This document shows positions 1 to 7,167 of a stretch of DNA of 13,832 nt, one piece after another; position 1 is the stretch's first letter; every line of letters begins with the position of its first letter. Under the pieces are notes generated by a model, which was given only the letters and a program-made list of their open reading frames with translations, did not search any database and was not told where the DNA came from. The stretch comes from an uncultured Lachnospiraceae bacterium. GTDB taxonomy: Bacteria; Bacillota; Clostridia; Lachnospirales; Lachnospiraceae. The translations under genes were made by a program, and so were the position numbers. Location: contig CAKRNW010000057.1 in NCBI GenBank assembly GCA_934371505.1, positions 1 to 13,832 of the forward strand, written 5' to 3'.

Positions 1-458
1 TCTGACTCTGCATAAGTGGGCACATCCGCATAAAAAGTGTTCTCATCTACGATCACATAGTTGCGCTCGAACCCAAATTTTTTCCATTTTAGAAGATCCT
101 CCAGATAATATCTGGCCGTTACATACTGCTCCGGAAGGTTTCCCGCCCGGTTCACATAGGCCGTCACATCAATGACCTTTTCCGGATCATAGACCCCTTT
201 CGTCTCCAGCTGACTGCGGATCACTGCAATGCGCGCCACATCTGCGATATTGCTGGAAAGAATATCCCGGAAAATATAAGATTCCTCGTAATTACTGCTG
301 TCCACATTCCATGGTGTCACCAGATAGCTTCTGGTGGATTTCATCATGGACACCTGCACGGAAGAACCCACAATTAAAATAGAGATGCAGGCTGCTGCCA
401 GCATTGCCAGCCAGTGCTGGCACCAGACCAGCATTCTGCGTTTTCTCCCATTTTTCAT
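1..458 (-). CDS. Sensor histidine kinase, N-terminal part (truncated by window edge)
   Basis: Only the first 152 codons are visible, and the frame stays open to the left edge. The start is basic (KNGRKRR), followed by a hydrophobic segment at about residues 14-33, as expected for an N-terminal membrane anchor. A hydrophilic stretch of more than 100 residues then follows, which I infer to be an extracytoplasmic sensor region. The kinase core (HAMP, H-box, ATPase) is not in the window, so the assignment rests on context. Its ATG lies one base after the stop codon of an OmpR-type response regulator, the standard regulator-kinase operon layout. The signal sensed cannot be read from this part. Another membrane-anchored protein is possible but less likely. 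Confidence 0.72.
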   Translation of the reverse strand, partial: MKNGRKRRMLVWCQHWLAMLAAACISILIVGSSVQVSMMKSTRSYLVTPWNVDSSNYEESYIFRDILSSNIADVARIAVIRSQLETKGVYDPEKVIDVTAYVNRAGNLPEQYVTARYYLEDLLKWKKFGFERNYVIVDENTFYADVPTYAES

Positions 459-459
459 G

Positions 460-1158
460 TTATTGTTTCTCCACCTTATACCCCACTCCCCATACCACCT
501 TCAAATAACGGGGTTCCTTGGGATTAATCTCAATTTTTTCGCGAATATGACGAATATGAACCGCCACGGTATTGTCAGCGCCAATCGCATCCTCGTTCCA
601 GATACTCTCATAAATCTGGTCAATAGAAAAAACCCGCCCCTGGTTTTTTACTAAAAGAAGCAGAATATTATACTCAATGGGGGTCAGTTTCACACTTTCT
701 CCATCCACCGTCACTTCCTTGGTATCATCATTGATCACCAGTCCGCCCGCCTGATAGATTTCCTCTTTGGTGTCCTGATTTCCTCTGCTGCCCAGGCTGG
801 TATACCGTCGAAGATTAGACTTTACTCTTGCAACCAGTTCCAGTGGATTAAAGGGTTTGGTCATATAGTCATCTGCTCCGATGTTTAATCCCAGAATTTT
901 GTCCGCGTCCTCCGACTTTGCAGATAGAAAGATGATGGGAATACTGCTTGTCTCCCGGATTTTTAACGTAGCATGGATGCCATCTAACCGTGGCATCATA
1001 ATATCAATAATCAAAAGCTGGATGTCGTTTTTCTGCAGTTCGGCAATCGCCTGTTCCCCGTCATAAGCCTTGATAACCTCATATCCTTCCTGCGTGAGAT
1101 AAATCTCAATAGCATCCACAATTTCTTTATCATCATCACAAACTAAAATCTGCGTCAT
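460..1158 (-). CDS. OmpR/PhoB-family response regulator
   Basis: A 232-residue two-domain transcription factor. Residues 1-120 form a receiver domain with the acidic pocket D8-D9, phospho-acceptor D52 (in LIIDIMMPRLDG), switch residue S79 and conserved K101 (in TKPF). Residues 135-232 form a winged-helix DNA-binding domain (LTPIEYNILLLL near its start; the last turn reads YLKVVWGVGYKVEKQ). An in-frame start 19 codons further upstream also exists, but the receiver fold begins at MTQILVCDDD, so the ATG at 1158 is preferred. An AAGGAG lies 12 nt before it, slightly far; a GTG nine bases earlier is an alternative. The partner kinase begins one base after its stop, so the two are surely translated together. 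The regulon cannot be inferred. Confidence 0.93.
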   Translation of the reverse strand: MTQILVCDDDKEIVDAIEIYLTQEGYEVIKAYDGEQAIAELQKNDIQLLIIDIMMPRLDGIHATLKIRETSSIPIIFLSAKSEDADKILGLNIGADDYMTKPFNPLELVARVKSNLRRYTSLGSRGNQDTKEEIYQAGGLVINDDTKEVTVDGESVKLTPIEYNILLLLVKNQGRVFSIDQIYESIWNEDAIGADNTVAVHIRHIREKIEINPKEPRYLKVVWGVGYKVEKQ

Positions 1159-1186
1159 CGTTTTCACACACTCCTTCCCGATTTTC

Positions 1187-1215
1187 ACTATGCCCCGAAA
1201 ACCTGAAACTGTCAT
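1187..1215 (-). promoter_or_regulatory. Weak candidate promoter for the two-component system
   Basis: On the minus strand, ATGACA (1210-1215) and CATAGT (1187-1192) are separated by exactly 17 bp, inside the 78-bp gap between pgeF and the regulator gene. The -35 matches 5/6 and the -10 only 4/6. Read-through from pgeF is an equally good explanation for expression. Confidence 0.3.
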
Positions 1216-1236
1216 GGGAGTTTCTTTAAAAATCCC

Positions 1237-2193
1237 TTAATTTTCCTCTCTCAATTTCAAAAAAGCGCCGAGGTTTCCCCGTTTTCCCTGGGTCGCCCGA
1301 TGAGAAAAAAGATATGTGGAATTACAGCAGGTGCATAGATCCGTAATTTCCAAATGCTCTGGCAGCACCCCAGCCTCTGTCAATACCACCCGGTTTGCCT
1401 CCCACAGGTTAAGCTGCCATTTCTGCCCTTCTTCTGATGCCCTGCCCCTTTTCAGGATTGCATCCTCATGCCCTGCAAACTCCGTCGAAAACTCCTCCGC
1501 CACATCCTCACTGACCTCGTAGCAATCCTGGCAGATGGAAGGACCAATGGCACACAGCACTTCCTCCGGCCTGGTGCCGAAGGCCTCTTTCATGGCTGTC
1601 AGGGTCTTTTCTCCCATCCGTTTCACGGTGCCTCTCCACCCGGAATGGGACAAGCCAATCGCCCGGTGAGCCGGATCCACAAAGTATAAGGGCACACAAT
1701 CTGCACAGAAGGTCACCAGGCATACTCCGGGGATGTCGGTAATCAATCCATCCACATCCTGGTAGTCACGCTCTTTCACAATTCCTTTTCCCAGATCCTT
1801 TTCTGTCACCAGACGCACATTCGTGGTATGTGTCTGATGGGATACTACCATATAGTCTACCTCGGTGTCCAAAGCCTGGGCGATCCTCCGATAGTTCTCC
1901 TTCACCGCCTCAGGATTATCCTGCATGGAAAAGCTGAGGTTGGTGGTGGCATAGATTCCCTCGCTGGCTCCGCCTAGCCGGGTGGTAAAGAGGTTGTCCA
2001 CCATGCCGGTCTGCTCTAACAGAGGAAAAGAAAGATAGGGAAAATCAATCTTTCCCCCATTCTCTGCCCCGGAAGAAACCAGGGCATAACGCAGGACAGG
2101 AACTGCCTCCCCTGCATGGGCTTTCCGTTTCCACTGAAAAGTTTCTTTATTCTCATAATTTTCATAGCCTAAACCGTAAGTCATTGCTGTCAT
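1237..2193 (-). CDS. pgeF: Laccase-domain protein / purine nucleoside phosphorylase (YfiH/PgeF family)
   Basis: A 318-residue protein of the YfiH family. Members bind a metal and have been shown to act on purine nucleosides (adenosine and inosine phosphorolysis, adenosine deamination); in some bacteria the gene is linked to peptidoglycan editing. The three metal-ligand positions are visible: H122 in SHQTHTTNV, C166 in CADCVPL and H183 in LSHSGWRGT. The C-terminal signature CTCCNSTYLFSHRATQGKRG (287-306) is also present. The first ~50 residues are an extension before the core, making this protein longer than a minimal family member. The start at 2193 has AAAGGAG nine bases upstream; an alternative ATG at 2184 lacks this spacing. 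It has its own promoter, divergent from azlCD, and is followed by the two-component genes. The enzymatic role is from family knowledge. Confidence 0.93.
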   Translation of the reverse strand: MTAMTYGLGYENYENKETFQWKRKAHAGEAVPVLRYALVSSGAENGGKIDFPYLSFPLLEQTGMVDNLFTTRLGGASEGIYATTNLSFSMQDNPEAVKENYRRIAQALDTEVDYMVVSHQTHTTNVRLVTEKDLGKGIVKERDYQDVDGLITDIPGVCLVTFCADCVPLYFVDPAHRAIGLSHSGWRGTVKRMGEKTLTAMKEAFGTRPEEVLCAIGPSICQDCYEVSEDVAEEFSTEFAGHEDAILKRGRASEEGQKWQLNLWEANRVVLTEAGVLPEHLEITDLCTCCNSTYLFSHRATQGKRGNLGAFLKLREEN

Positions 2194-2220
2194 TGTTATT
2201 CACTCCTTTTCTATTCTTCT

Positions 2221-2249
2221 ATTGTATTCTAATCTATCCTCAATAGCAA
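2221..2249 (-). promoter_or_regulatory. Promoter for pgeF
   Basis: On the minus strand, TTGCTA (2244-2249) and TACAAT (2221-2226) are separated by 17 bp, a good sigma-A match (4/6 and 5/6). Transcription would start about 20 bp before the ribosome binding site of pgeF. It lies back to back with the azlC promoter in the 184-bp divergent gap. Confidence 0.6.
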
Positions 2250-2291
2250 CCTGATAAAAATGCAACTTTCGAGTGCTTTTTTCTGAGATTG

Positions 2292-2300
2292 TGATATAAT
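2292..2300 (+). promoter_or_regulatory. Extended -10 promoter for azlCD
   Basis: TGATATAAT is a perfect TATAAT preceded by the TGn extension. No convincing -35 lies 16-18 bp upstream, which fits an extended -10 promoter. The inferred leader to the azlC start is about 70 nt. It contains a small GAGCC/GGCTC inverted repeat (2302-2313, 2-nt loop) but no T-box or riboswitch that I can recognise. Confidence 0.6.
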
Positions 2301-2377
2301 CGAGCCTGGGCTCATGATCGGGCAGTCAATCATCTCTGAAAGCGTACATTTACGAGTCTGGTGAAAGGTATTATAAA

Positions 2378-3076
2378 ATGAAAAATTATAAACGTGGTTT
2401 GGCAGCGGGTATTCCCATCGCACTGGGATATCTGTCCGTCTCTTTTACTTTTGGCATTATGGCAGTTTCCTACGGGCTGTCGTGGTGGCAGGCACTAATG
2501 ATTTCTATGACTACTGTCACCTCTGCCGGACAGTTCGCCGGCATTGGCATTATGATTCATCCGGGACAGTATTTCCAGATGCTGATTTCCCAGATTACCA
2601 TTAACATCCGCTATTCCTTTATGGCTATTTCCGTAGGGCAAAAAGCTGACAGCCGTTTTAAAGGTTTATCACGCTGGCTTCTGGGATTTATGATGACCGA
2701 TGAAATCTTTGCGGTGGCCACTCAGGAGGAAAGTGTGAGCCGGAGCTTTTTCGCCGGACTTGCCACTCTCCCCTACATAGGCTGGGCCTTGGGTACTCTG
2801 TTTGGAGCAATTCTTGGAAGTATCCTGCCGGAACGTCTGTTGAGTGCCCTTAGTCTGGCAATCTACGGTATGTTTGTGGCAATTGTTGTTCCTGAAATGA
2901 AAAAATCACATCCTGTGGTTCTGGTCGTGATTCTTGCTATTGCCTTGAGCTGTCTGTTTCATTATGTGCCTTTTCTGTCCACCATTTCCAGTGGTATCAC
3001 CATCACGGTGGTTGCTATTGTCTCTGCTGTGACTGGCTCTCTGCTTTTCCCTGTTGCAGATGAAGCAGACGCATAA
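2378..3076 (+). CDS. azlC: Branched-chain amino acid exporter, large subunit (AzlC family)
   Basis: A 232-residue, very hydrophobic membrane protein of the AzlC family. AzlC and its small partner AzlD together export branched-chain amino acids or their analogues (azaleucine resistance in Bacillus subtilis; YgaZH is the E. coli valine exporter). The family N-terminus is clear: a GLAAGIPIALGYL-type first helix and then TSAGQFAGIGIM at about residues 48-59. Several more membrane spans follow, and the length is normal for the family. The ATG at 2378 has GAAAGG nine bases upstream. It is followed 32 bases later by azlD on the same strand. These two genes are the only plus-strand genes in the window. 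The exact substrate is not shown by the sequence. Confidence 0.93.
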   Translation: MKNYKRGLAAGIPIALGYLSVSFTFGIMAVSYGLSWWQALMISMTTVTSAGQFAGIGIMIHPGQYFQMLISQITINIRYSFMAISVGQKADSRFKGLSRWLLGFMMTDEIFAVATQEESVSRSFFAGLATLPYIGWALGTLFGAILGSILPERLLSALSLAIYGMFVAIVVPEMKKSHPVVLVVILAIALSCLFHYVPFLSTISSGITITVVAIVSAVTGSLLFPVADEADA

Positions 3077-3108
3077 CAAATTGCCATACTTGAAAGGAAC
3101 TGATACCA

Positions 3109-3417
3109 ATGAGAAATGACATCTTTTTTATTTACTTACTGATTCTGGCAGGTTCGACCTATCTGATCCGGGTCATTCCCTTTATCGCCATCAAAGAAAA
3201 AATCAATAACCGTTTCGTCCGTTCTTTTCTTTCTTATATTCCTTATGCAGTTCTCACTGCCATGACCATCCCGGCAATCTTCTATGCCACAAACTGGTGG
3301 TTAGGTGCTGCTGCCGGACTGGTTGTGGCTGTGGTCTTCTCCCTCAGGGGAAAAGGTCTCACCACCGTGGCAATTGCTGCCTGTGCCGCCGTTTTTATTG
3401 TGGAACTGTTCGGGTAA
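3109..3417 (+). CDS. azlD: Branched-chain amino acid exporter, small subunit (AzlD family)
   Basis: A 102-residue membrane protein with about four hydrophobic segments and the AzlD-type opening IYLLILAGSTYLIRVIPFI and SYIPYAVLTAMTIPAIF. It is the obligate partner of AzlC in the exporter; the pairing and order are typical. GAAAGGA precedes the ATG at 3109. The stop lies 7 bp from the stop of yraN on the other strand. Only a 6-bp hairpin (GGTAAA/TTTACC, 3413-3429) without a T-run spans the junction, so transcription may run on into the antisense strand of yraN. Confidence 0.92.
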   Translation: MRNDIFFIYLLILAGSTYLIRVIPFIAIKEKINNRFVRSFLSYIPYAVLTAMTIPAIFYATNWWLGAAAGLVVAVVFSLRGKGLTTVAIAACAAVFIVELFG

Positions 3418-3424
3418 AATACCT

Positions 3425-3778
3425 TTACCACATATGTTCAAAGGCATTTCGATGCCAGGTAATCTCATCCCCACAGATTGCCACCACATCGTAACGTACC
3501 GGGGTATTCTGGGGAATATGTCTGGTATAAAGATAATATTGGGCGGTCTGGCAGATACGCCTTTGCTTTTGCAGCGTGACTGCCTCTGCCGGATTTCCCG
3601 CTTTTTCACTTCTGCGATATTTTACTTCCACAAAAACCAGATAACCGCTCTCCCACATAATCAAGTCAATCTCACCTCTGCGGCTGTGAAAGTTACAGTC
3701 CACAATCCGGGCTCCCCGGATCTGCAAATATCCCGCAGCCATCTGCTCGTAGTTTTCTCCCACTGCCCGTTTGTTCAA
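3425..3778 (-). CDS. yraN: UPF0102 family nuclease-fold protein YraN
   Basis: A 117-residue protein of the UPF0102/YraN family with a PD-(D/E)XK nuclease-like core. GEIDLI (E36, D38) and FVEVKYR (E51, K53) form the presumed metal-binding set, and the N-terminal GENYEQMAAGYL helix is also present. The family's biological role is poorly defined; involvement in nucleic-acid processing is inferred from the fold and its frequent position next to rnhB. The start is TTG at 3778: GGAGG lies five bases upstream, and the TTG overlaps the TGA stop of the preceding FlhB-like gene (TTGA), which implies translational coupling. The first in-frame ATG, at codon 13, would remove the conserved GEN helix. It is the last gene of the lepB-rbgA-rnhB run. 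Confidence 0.92.
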   Translation of the reverse strand: MNKRAVGENYEQMAAGYLQIRGARIVDCNFHSRRGEIDLIMWESGYLVFVEVKYRRSEKAGNPAEAVTLQKQRRICQTAQYYLYTRHIPQNTPVRYDVVAICGDEITWHRNAFEHMW

Positions 3779-4062
3779 AGTTTTCCTCCGCTTTTGGCTC
3801 TGATCTTGTCCATGGCATCCACAAAGACAAGAATTTCTGCCACCACTTCGTATAATTCCGGAGGGATCATCTCTCCGATCTCCAATCGTGACAGAGTTTC
3901 TGCCAGCTTGTCATCCCGGTGAGTGGGTACTCCCGCCTCCTTCGCTTTCTCAATGATCCGATCTGCAGTTGCGCCTTTACCGCTTGCCACCACGGTAGGT
4001 GCTGCATTCTGCGGGTCATATTCCAGTGCAATCGCCTGCTTTAGTTTCTTCTTTTCTGCCAT
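3775..4062 (-). CDS. ylqH: FlhB C-terminal-domain-like protein (EscU/YscU/HrcU family, YlqH type)
   Basis: A 95-residue soluble protein matching only the cytoplasmic end of FlhB, the switch protein of flagellar/type III export. It has AIALEYDPQNAAPTVVASGKG (10-30), ADRIIEKAKEAGVPTHRDDKLAETL (33-57) and IGEMIPPELYEVVAEILVFV (62-81), the FlhB order after its autocleavage site. There are no membrane spans and no NPTH cleavage loop; the protein begins where the cleaved FlhB fragment would. The same arrangement is known from B. subtilis ylqH. The ATG at 4062 has GAGGG about five bases upstream. The upstream neighbour is a FliK-like protein, and FliK is the FlhB-binding partner in flagella. Function is unknown; a regulatory or binding role is inference. 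Confidence 0.88.
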   Translation of the reverse strand: MAEKKKLKQAIALEYDPQNAAPTVVASGKGATADRIIEKAKEAGVPTHRDDKLAETLSRLEIGEMIPPELYEVVAEILVFVDAMDKIRAKSGGKL

Positions 4063-4071
4063 TGTTTCCCT

Positions 4072-4105
4072 CTATGCATATTGTGCTATGCATACCATGC
4101 TATGC
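4072..4105. repeat. Short 14-nt tandem repeat at the 3' end of the FliK-like gene
   Basis: Two 14-nt units starting CTATGCATA (4072-4085 and 4086-4099, 11/14 identical) are followed by a partial third copy, CTATGC, that contains the stop codon of the FliK-like gene (4100-4102). The array fills most of the 37-bp gap before the FlhB-like gene. It looks like a slippage or micro-duplication product. Confidence 0.6.
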
Positions 4106-5833
4106 TTTCATATCAAAGGAATAAGCTGCCACGCCTGTGGACATCACATTTCGGTTTTCCTTTAAAATTTCTTCAATAACAGCTGTTTCTTTTTCCGGGT
4201 GTTCCTTTTGAATCAGTTCAGAGTGCATCTGATACCCTCGTTTCGCCAGGCTTGCATCCAGTTTATCAATATGGGCTGCCAAAAAATCAATGGTTTCCTC
4301 ATCCTGGAGATAAAACTTGGTGCTCACCTTCTGGTCTGCCATTGCAACATAGACATCCATCTGTCCCAGATGCTCCATATCCAGGTGGAGCAGGGCACTC
4401 ACCTGACCATCCTTTTTCGCCAGACTTTTTTTATTCGTGTACACATACAAATCCCCATGGGCATTAAATTTTCCCATTTTTAGCGGAAGCTGCACATAGG
4501 TAAACATCTGGTTTAACTGATTCATAAATTCCACGTTCTCTTTGAGGTTGGTGACGCTTTTCATCACGGCACTGTCCTCCTTCACGAAGGGAGTCAATGC
4601 AGCCTCCAGTTTCTGGGTCTGGCTGCGCAGTCTCTCATAAAGCTGCGTTACATTTTTGCCATCCTCGGCATCCTGAGGCTTTAACAGCCACTGGCTGTCT
4701 ATCTGGGCGTTTAACAGCTTGGAAAAAGCAGGGTTGGAATACAATTCATGCAACTGCTGAGAGGAAAGGGTTCCCTTCTGTGCCATCTGCCGGATAAGCT
4801 GTAAGGTGTCCTGCACCGTGGCAGTGCCATCGTTTTCTCCCGTTTTTTCCAACAGCTGGTAGAGTTGGTTCTGTTCTTCTTTGGAAAGGACTTCCTGAAG
4901 CTGGGGGCTCTGGGGCTGCAGGGTTTTCCGGTCAGTTTCGGCTCCCTTTGGCATGCTGTCTGCCTGCCCCACTGTGTTTTCACCATTTTTTTCATTGACA
5001 GGCTCCTGCAGACTTTCTGTTCCCTCACCGTTCACGATCTCACCGGAGAGTCCTCCGTTTTCCGCTATCCCCTCCGTAGGCAGTCCCGGGCCACGCATTT
5101 CCAGGGCTCCATTCCCTTCCTCCGGTAAAAAAGTGTCCAGCAGTGCCCGATAAAACTCCCCTGCCCTGTCAGCGCCAACGGTGTCTGCAATCTCTGTGTA
5201 GGTGGCAGAAAGATCGTCCATCACAGTATTCATCCCCTCCACCAGCTTATGTTCCAGATTTTTATAATGAGCAAACTGTTCCAGATTTTCCGGAGTAAGG
5301 GGCATGCCGATTCTGGTCATCTGTACCAGATTCATCACCGGCTCCTCCGGATATGCCGCCAGAGTCCGGCTCATATGCAGCAGGGATTCCCTATCAATGG
5401 GCATCCCCTCCTTCATCATGGCATTTACCATGGTCATATTTTCTTTCGTGTCAGGCAGTCCTGCATCTTCTAATGCTTTCTGGGCATTTAACCCCTGTTC
5501 CATATTAAAAAACAACGGGCTTAAGCGCACCTGGGAGGAAGAATTTCCCATAACCGTAAACAGTAATTTCTGCCCCACTTGTAGATTCATGCTTTCATCC
5601 ACCTGGGCACGGATGGTCTGTCCCTCCCCCAGAAGTAACTGGATTTCTTCCCCGTCCAAGGACACAATCGTCCCCTGTACCGTCTGTCCCGGTGCCATAT
5701 TGGGCAGGACAGCATTGGTTTTTCCCGCGGTACTGGCAGTGTTCTGGTTCCCGGATGTCTGGGATGCTCCCGCATCCTCCGTTACCCGTGCGGTCGTTCT
5801 TAAATTAAACAGAGATTCTAAACTGATTGCCAT
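4100..5833 (-). CDS. ylqG: FliK-like protein with hook-length-control C-terminal domain (YlqG type)
   Basis: A 577-residue hydrophilic protein. Residues ~46-108 (MAPGQTVQGTIVSLDGEEIQ onward) look like a small beta-rich domain. Residues ~240-330 are Gly/Glu/Asn/Gln-rich and probably disordered. Residues ~445-535 resemble the FliK C-terminal domain (LHLDMEHLGQMDVYV, then KFYLQDEETIDFLAAHIDKL). FliK measures hook length and uses this domain to flip the FlhB export switch. Here the next gene encodes an FlhB-C-like protein, so partner recognition is a plausible inference. No signal peptide or membrane span is seen. Position and order match B. subtilis ylqG (rnhB-ylqG-ylqH). The start at 5833 has only a weak ribosome binding site, 15 bp after the rnhB stop, suggesting coupled translation. 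Function is unknown. Confidence 0.82.
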   Translation of the reverse strand: MAISLESLFNLRTTARVTEDAGASQTSGNQNTASTAGKTNAVLPNMAPGQTVQGTIVSLDGEEIQLLLGEGQTIRAQVDESMNLQVGQKLLFTVMGNSSSQVRLSPLFFNMEQGLNAQKALEDAGLPDTKENMTMVNAMMKEGMPIDRESLLHMSRTLAAYPEEPVMNLVQMTRIGMPLTPENLEQFAHYKNLEHKLVEGMNTVMDDLSATYTEIADTVGADRAGEFYRALLDTFLPEEGNGALEMRGPGLPTEGIAENGGLSGEIVNGEGTESLQEPVNEKNGENTVGQADSMPKGAETDRKTLQPQSPQLQEVLSKEEQNQLYQLLEKTGENDGTATVQDTLQLIRQMAQKGTLSSQQLHELYSNPAFSKLLNAQIDSQWLLKPQDAEDGKNVTQLYERLRSQTQKLEAALTPFVKEDSAVMKSVTNLKENVEFMNQLNQMFTYVQLPLKMGKFNAHGDLYVYTNKKSLAKKDGQVSALLHLDMEHLGQMDVYVAMADQKVSTKFYLQDEETIDFLAAHIDKLDASLAKRGYQMHSELIQKEHPEKETAVIEEILKENRNVMSTGVAAYSFDMKA

Positions 5834-5848
5834 ATCGTTTTACCACTA

Positions 5849-6613
5849 CTAAAAGAAATTTTTAATAAAGGAATGTCTATGAATAGGACAGGGGCCATAG
5901 GTTTGTAATGCTTCAATATGTACGGCAGACCCGTACCCCTTGTTGGCTGCAAAACCGTATTCGGGAAACACCTCATCGTACTGCACCATCAGCCTGTCCC
6001 TGGTTACCTTCGCCACAATGGATGCTGCCGCAATGGAAATACTTTTGGCATCTCCCTTGATAATGGGCACCTGTTCCAGTTCCTCCGGCAGTCCCGGAAT
6101 GGTCACTGCATCGTTTAAAAGCAAGGTAGGTGCCACCGAAAGCCTGGAAATTGCCTCCCTCATCGCCTCGTAAGTTGCCTGGAGGATATTGATCTCATCA
6201 ATCCTCTCCGGACTGTTGTAGCCGATTCCTACTGCCACAGCCTCAGCCATAATCCTGTCGTAGAGTTCTTCCCTCTTTTTCTCCGCAAGCTGCTTGGAAT
6301 CATTGAGATACAAAAGCTTGCAATCTTTGGGCAGAATCACTGCCCCCGCTACTACAGGTCCCGCCAAAGGGCCGCGTCCCACCTCGTCAATGCCGCAAAT
6401 ATAGGCATAATCGCTGTATTTTTCCTCGTATACCATCATTGCTTTGGTGCGCACCACTTCCCTGCGATAGGCATCCAATGTTTTCTGTGCTTTCGCCACC
6501 AGTGCCTTCACACCTGCTCTCTCGTCGGATGTATACTGTTGTATAAATACAGGCAGCTCTTCCAAGGTAGCTGCCTGCAGTTTTTGTTTCACGGATTGAA
6601 TCTTTTCTTCCAT
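5849..6613 (-). CDS. rnhB: Ribonuclease HII
   Basis: A 254-residue type 2 RNase H, which cuts the RNA strand of RNA-DNA hybrids and starts removal of single ribonucleotides from DNA. The catalytic acids are present: D76-E77 in GIDEVGRGPLAGPV, D168 in LLLNDAV and D206 in AASIVAKVTRDRL. The C-terminal HKGY-like segment appears as ANKGYGSAVHIEAL. The ~70-residue N-terminal extension before the core is usual in Firmicutes enzymes. The ATG at 6613 has AAAGGA about five bases upstream. It lies 14 bp after lepB and 15 bp before the FliK-like gene, in one transcription unit. Confidence 0.97.
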   Translation of the reverse strand: MEEKIQSVKQKLQAATLEELPVFIQQYTSDERAGVKALVAKAQKTLDAYRREVVRTKAMMVYEEKYSDYAYICGIDEVGRGPLAGPVVAGAVILPKDCKLLYLNDSKQLAEKKREELYDRIMAEAVAVGIGYNSPERIDEINILQATYEAMREAISRLSVAPTLLLNDAVTIPGLPEELEQVPIIKGDAKSISIAAASIVAKVTRDRLMVQYDEVFPEYGFAANKGYGSAVHIEALQTYGPCPIHRHSFIKNFF

Positions 6614-6627
6614 AGTGTTCCTTTTAT

Positions 6628-7167
6628 CTATTGATGTTTCAAGATACCAAACTTGGATAAAGGCCAGATGCGGATAAAGGCCCGTCCGATAATTTCATTG
6701 CGATGAATATTCCCCACCGCCTCCACACGGCTGTCGGAACTATTGTTTCGGTTATCGCCCATTACAAAATATTCATCCTCTCCCAGAGTGATGGGCTCTG
6801 CAGCAAGCCCCGGGTCACGGATCCTCTCTCTCCCGTAGGATTCTTCCAGGATTTCTCCATTAATCCAGATATTCCCTTCCCCATCGATCTGAATTGTTTC
6901 ACCGGGTAAACCGATAATCCGCTTGATATAGAAGGTATTATCCTCATAGCGGAAAGGAAATACAATAATATCATATCGCTTCGGATCACGGAACCGATAT
7001 GAAATTTTATCTACAATCAACTGATCTCCATTGCTCAGGGTTGCCTCCATGGATGACCCCTGTACTTCTGTGCGCTGTCCCACAAAGGTAATAAATAAAT
7101 AACTGAGACAAAGCACCAGCAATACATACAGACTGGTGGTAATAATCTCTTTTATAACCTTCTTCAT
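6628..7167 (-). CDS. lepB: Signal peptidase I (first of two)
   Basis: A 179-residue type I signal peptidase that cleaves signal peptides from exported proteins at the outer face of the membrane. It has one N-terminal membrane anchor (~10-30). The Ser-Lys dyad is visible: S39 in VQGSSMEATL and K82 in YIKRIIGLPGE. Box E is GDNRNNSSDSR (138-147). The size fits the short Gram-positive SipS type with a single anchor. The ATG overlaps the rbgA stop by four bases (ATGA), with GGGAGGA about 11 bases upstream, so translation is coupled to rbgA. Confidence 0.95.
   Translation of the reverse strand: MKKVIKEIITTSLYVLLVLCLSYLFITFVGQRTEVQGSSMEATLSNGDQLIVDKISYRFRDPKRYDIIVFPFRYEDNTFYIKRIIGLPGETIQIDGEGNIWINGEILEESYGRERIRDPGLAAEPITLGEDEYFVMGDNRNNSSDSRVEAVGNIHRNEIIGRAFIRIWPLSKFGILKHQ

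Noticed and set aside
334..654. Plus-strand 106-codon frame opposite the kinase/regulator junction
   Set aside because: It is antisense to two well-supported genes, with no recognisable domain or ribosome binding site.
1216..1236. GGGA...TCCC hairpin just after the pgeF stop as a terminator
   Set aside because: The stem has a mismatch and no T-run follows on the minus strand. It also overlaps a possible -35 of the next gene.
2302..2313. GAGCC/GGCTC inverted repeat in the azlC leader as a regulatory hairpin
   Set aside because: A 2-nt loop cannot form a stable 5-bp hairpin, and there is no wider structure such as a T-box around it.
3413..3429. Hairpin GGTAAA/TTTACC between the convergent azlD and yraN stops as a bidirectional terminator
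   Set aside because: The stem is only 6 bp and AT-rich, with no T-run on either strand; it may be chance.
5304..5852. Plus-strand 182-codon frame opposite the FliK-like gene
   Set aside because: It is the antisense shadow of a real gene; its composition is atypical for protein and no family resemblance is seen.
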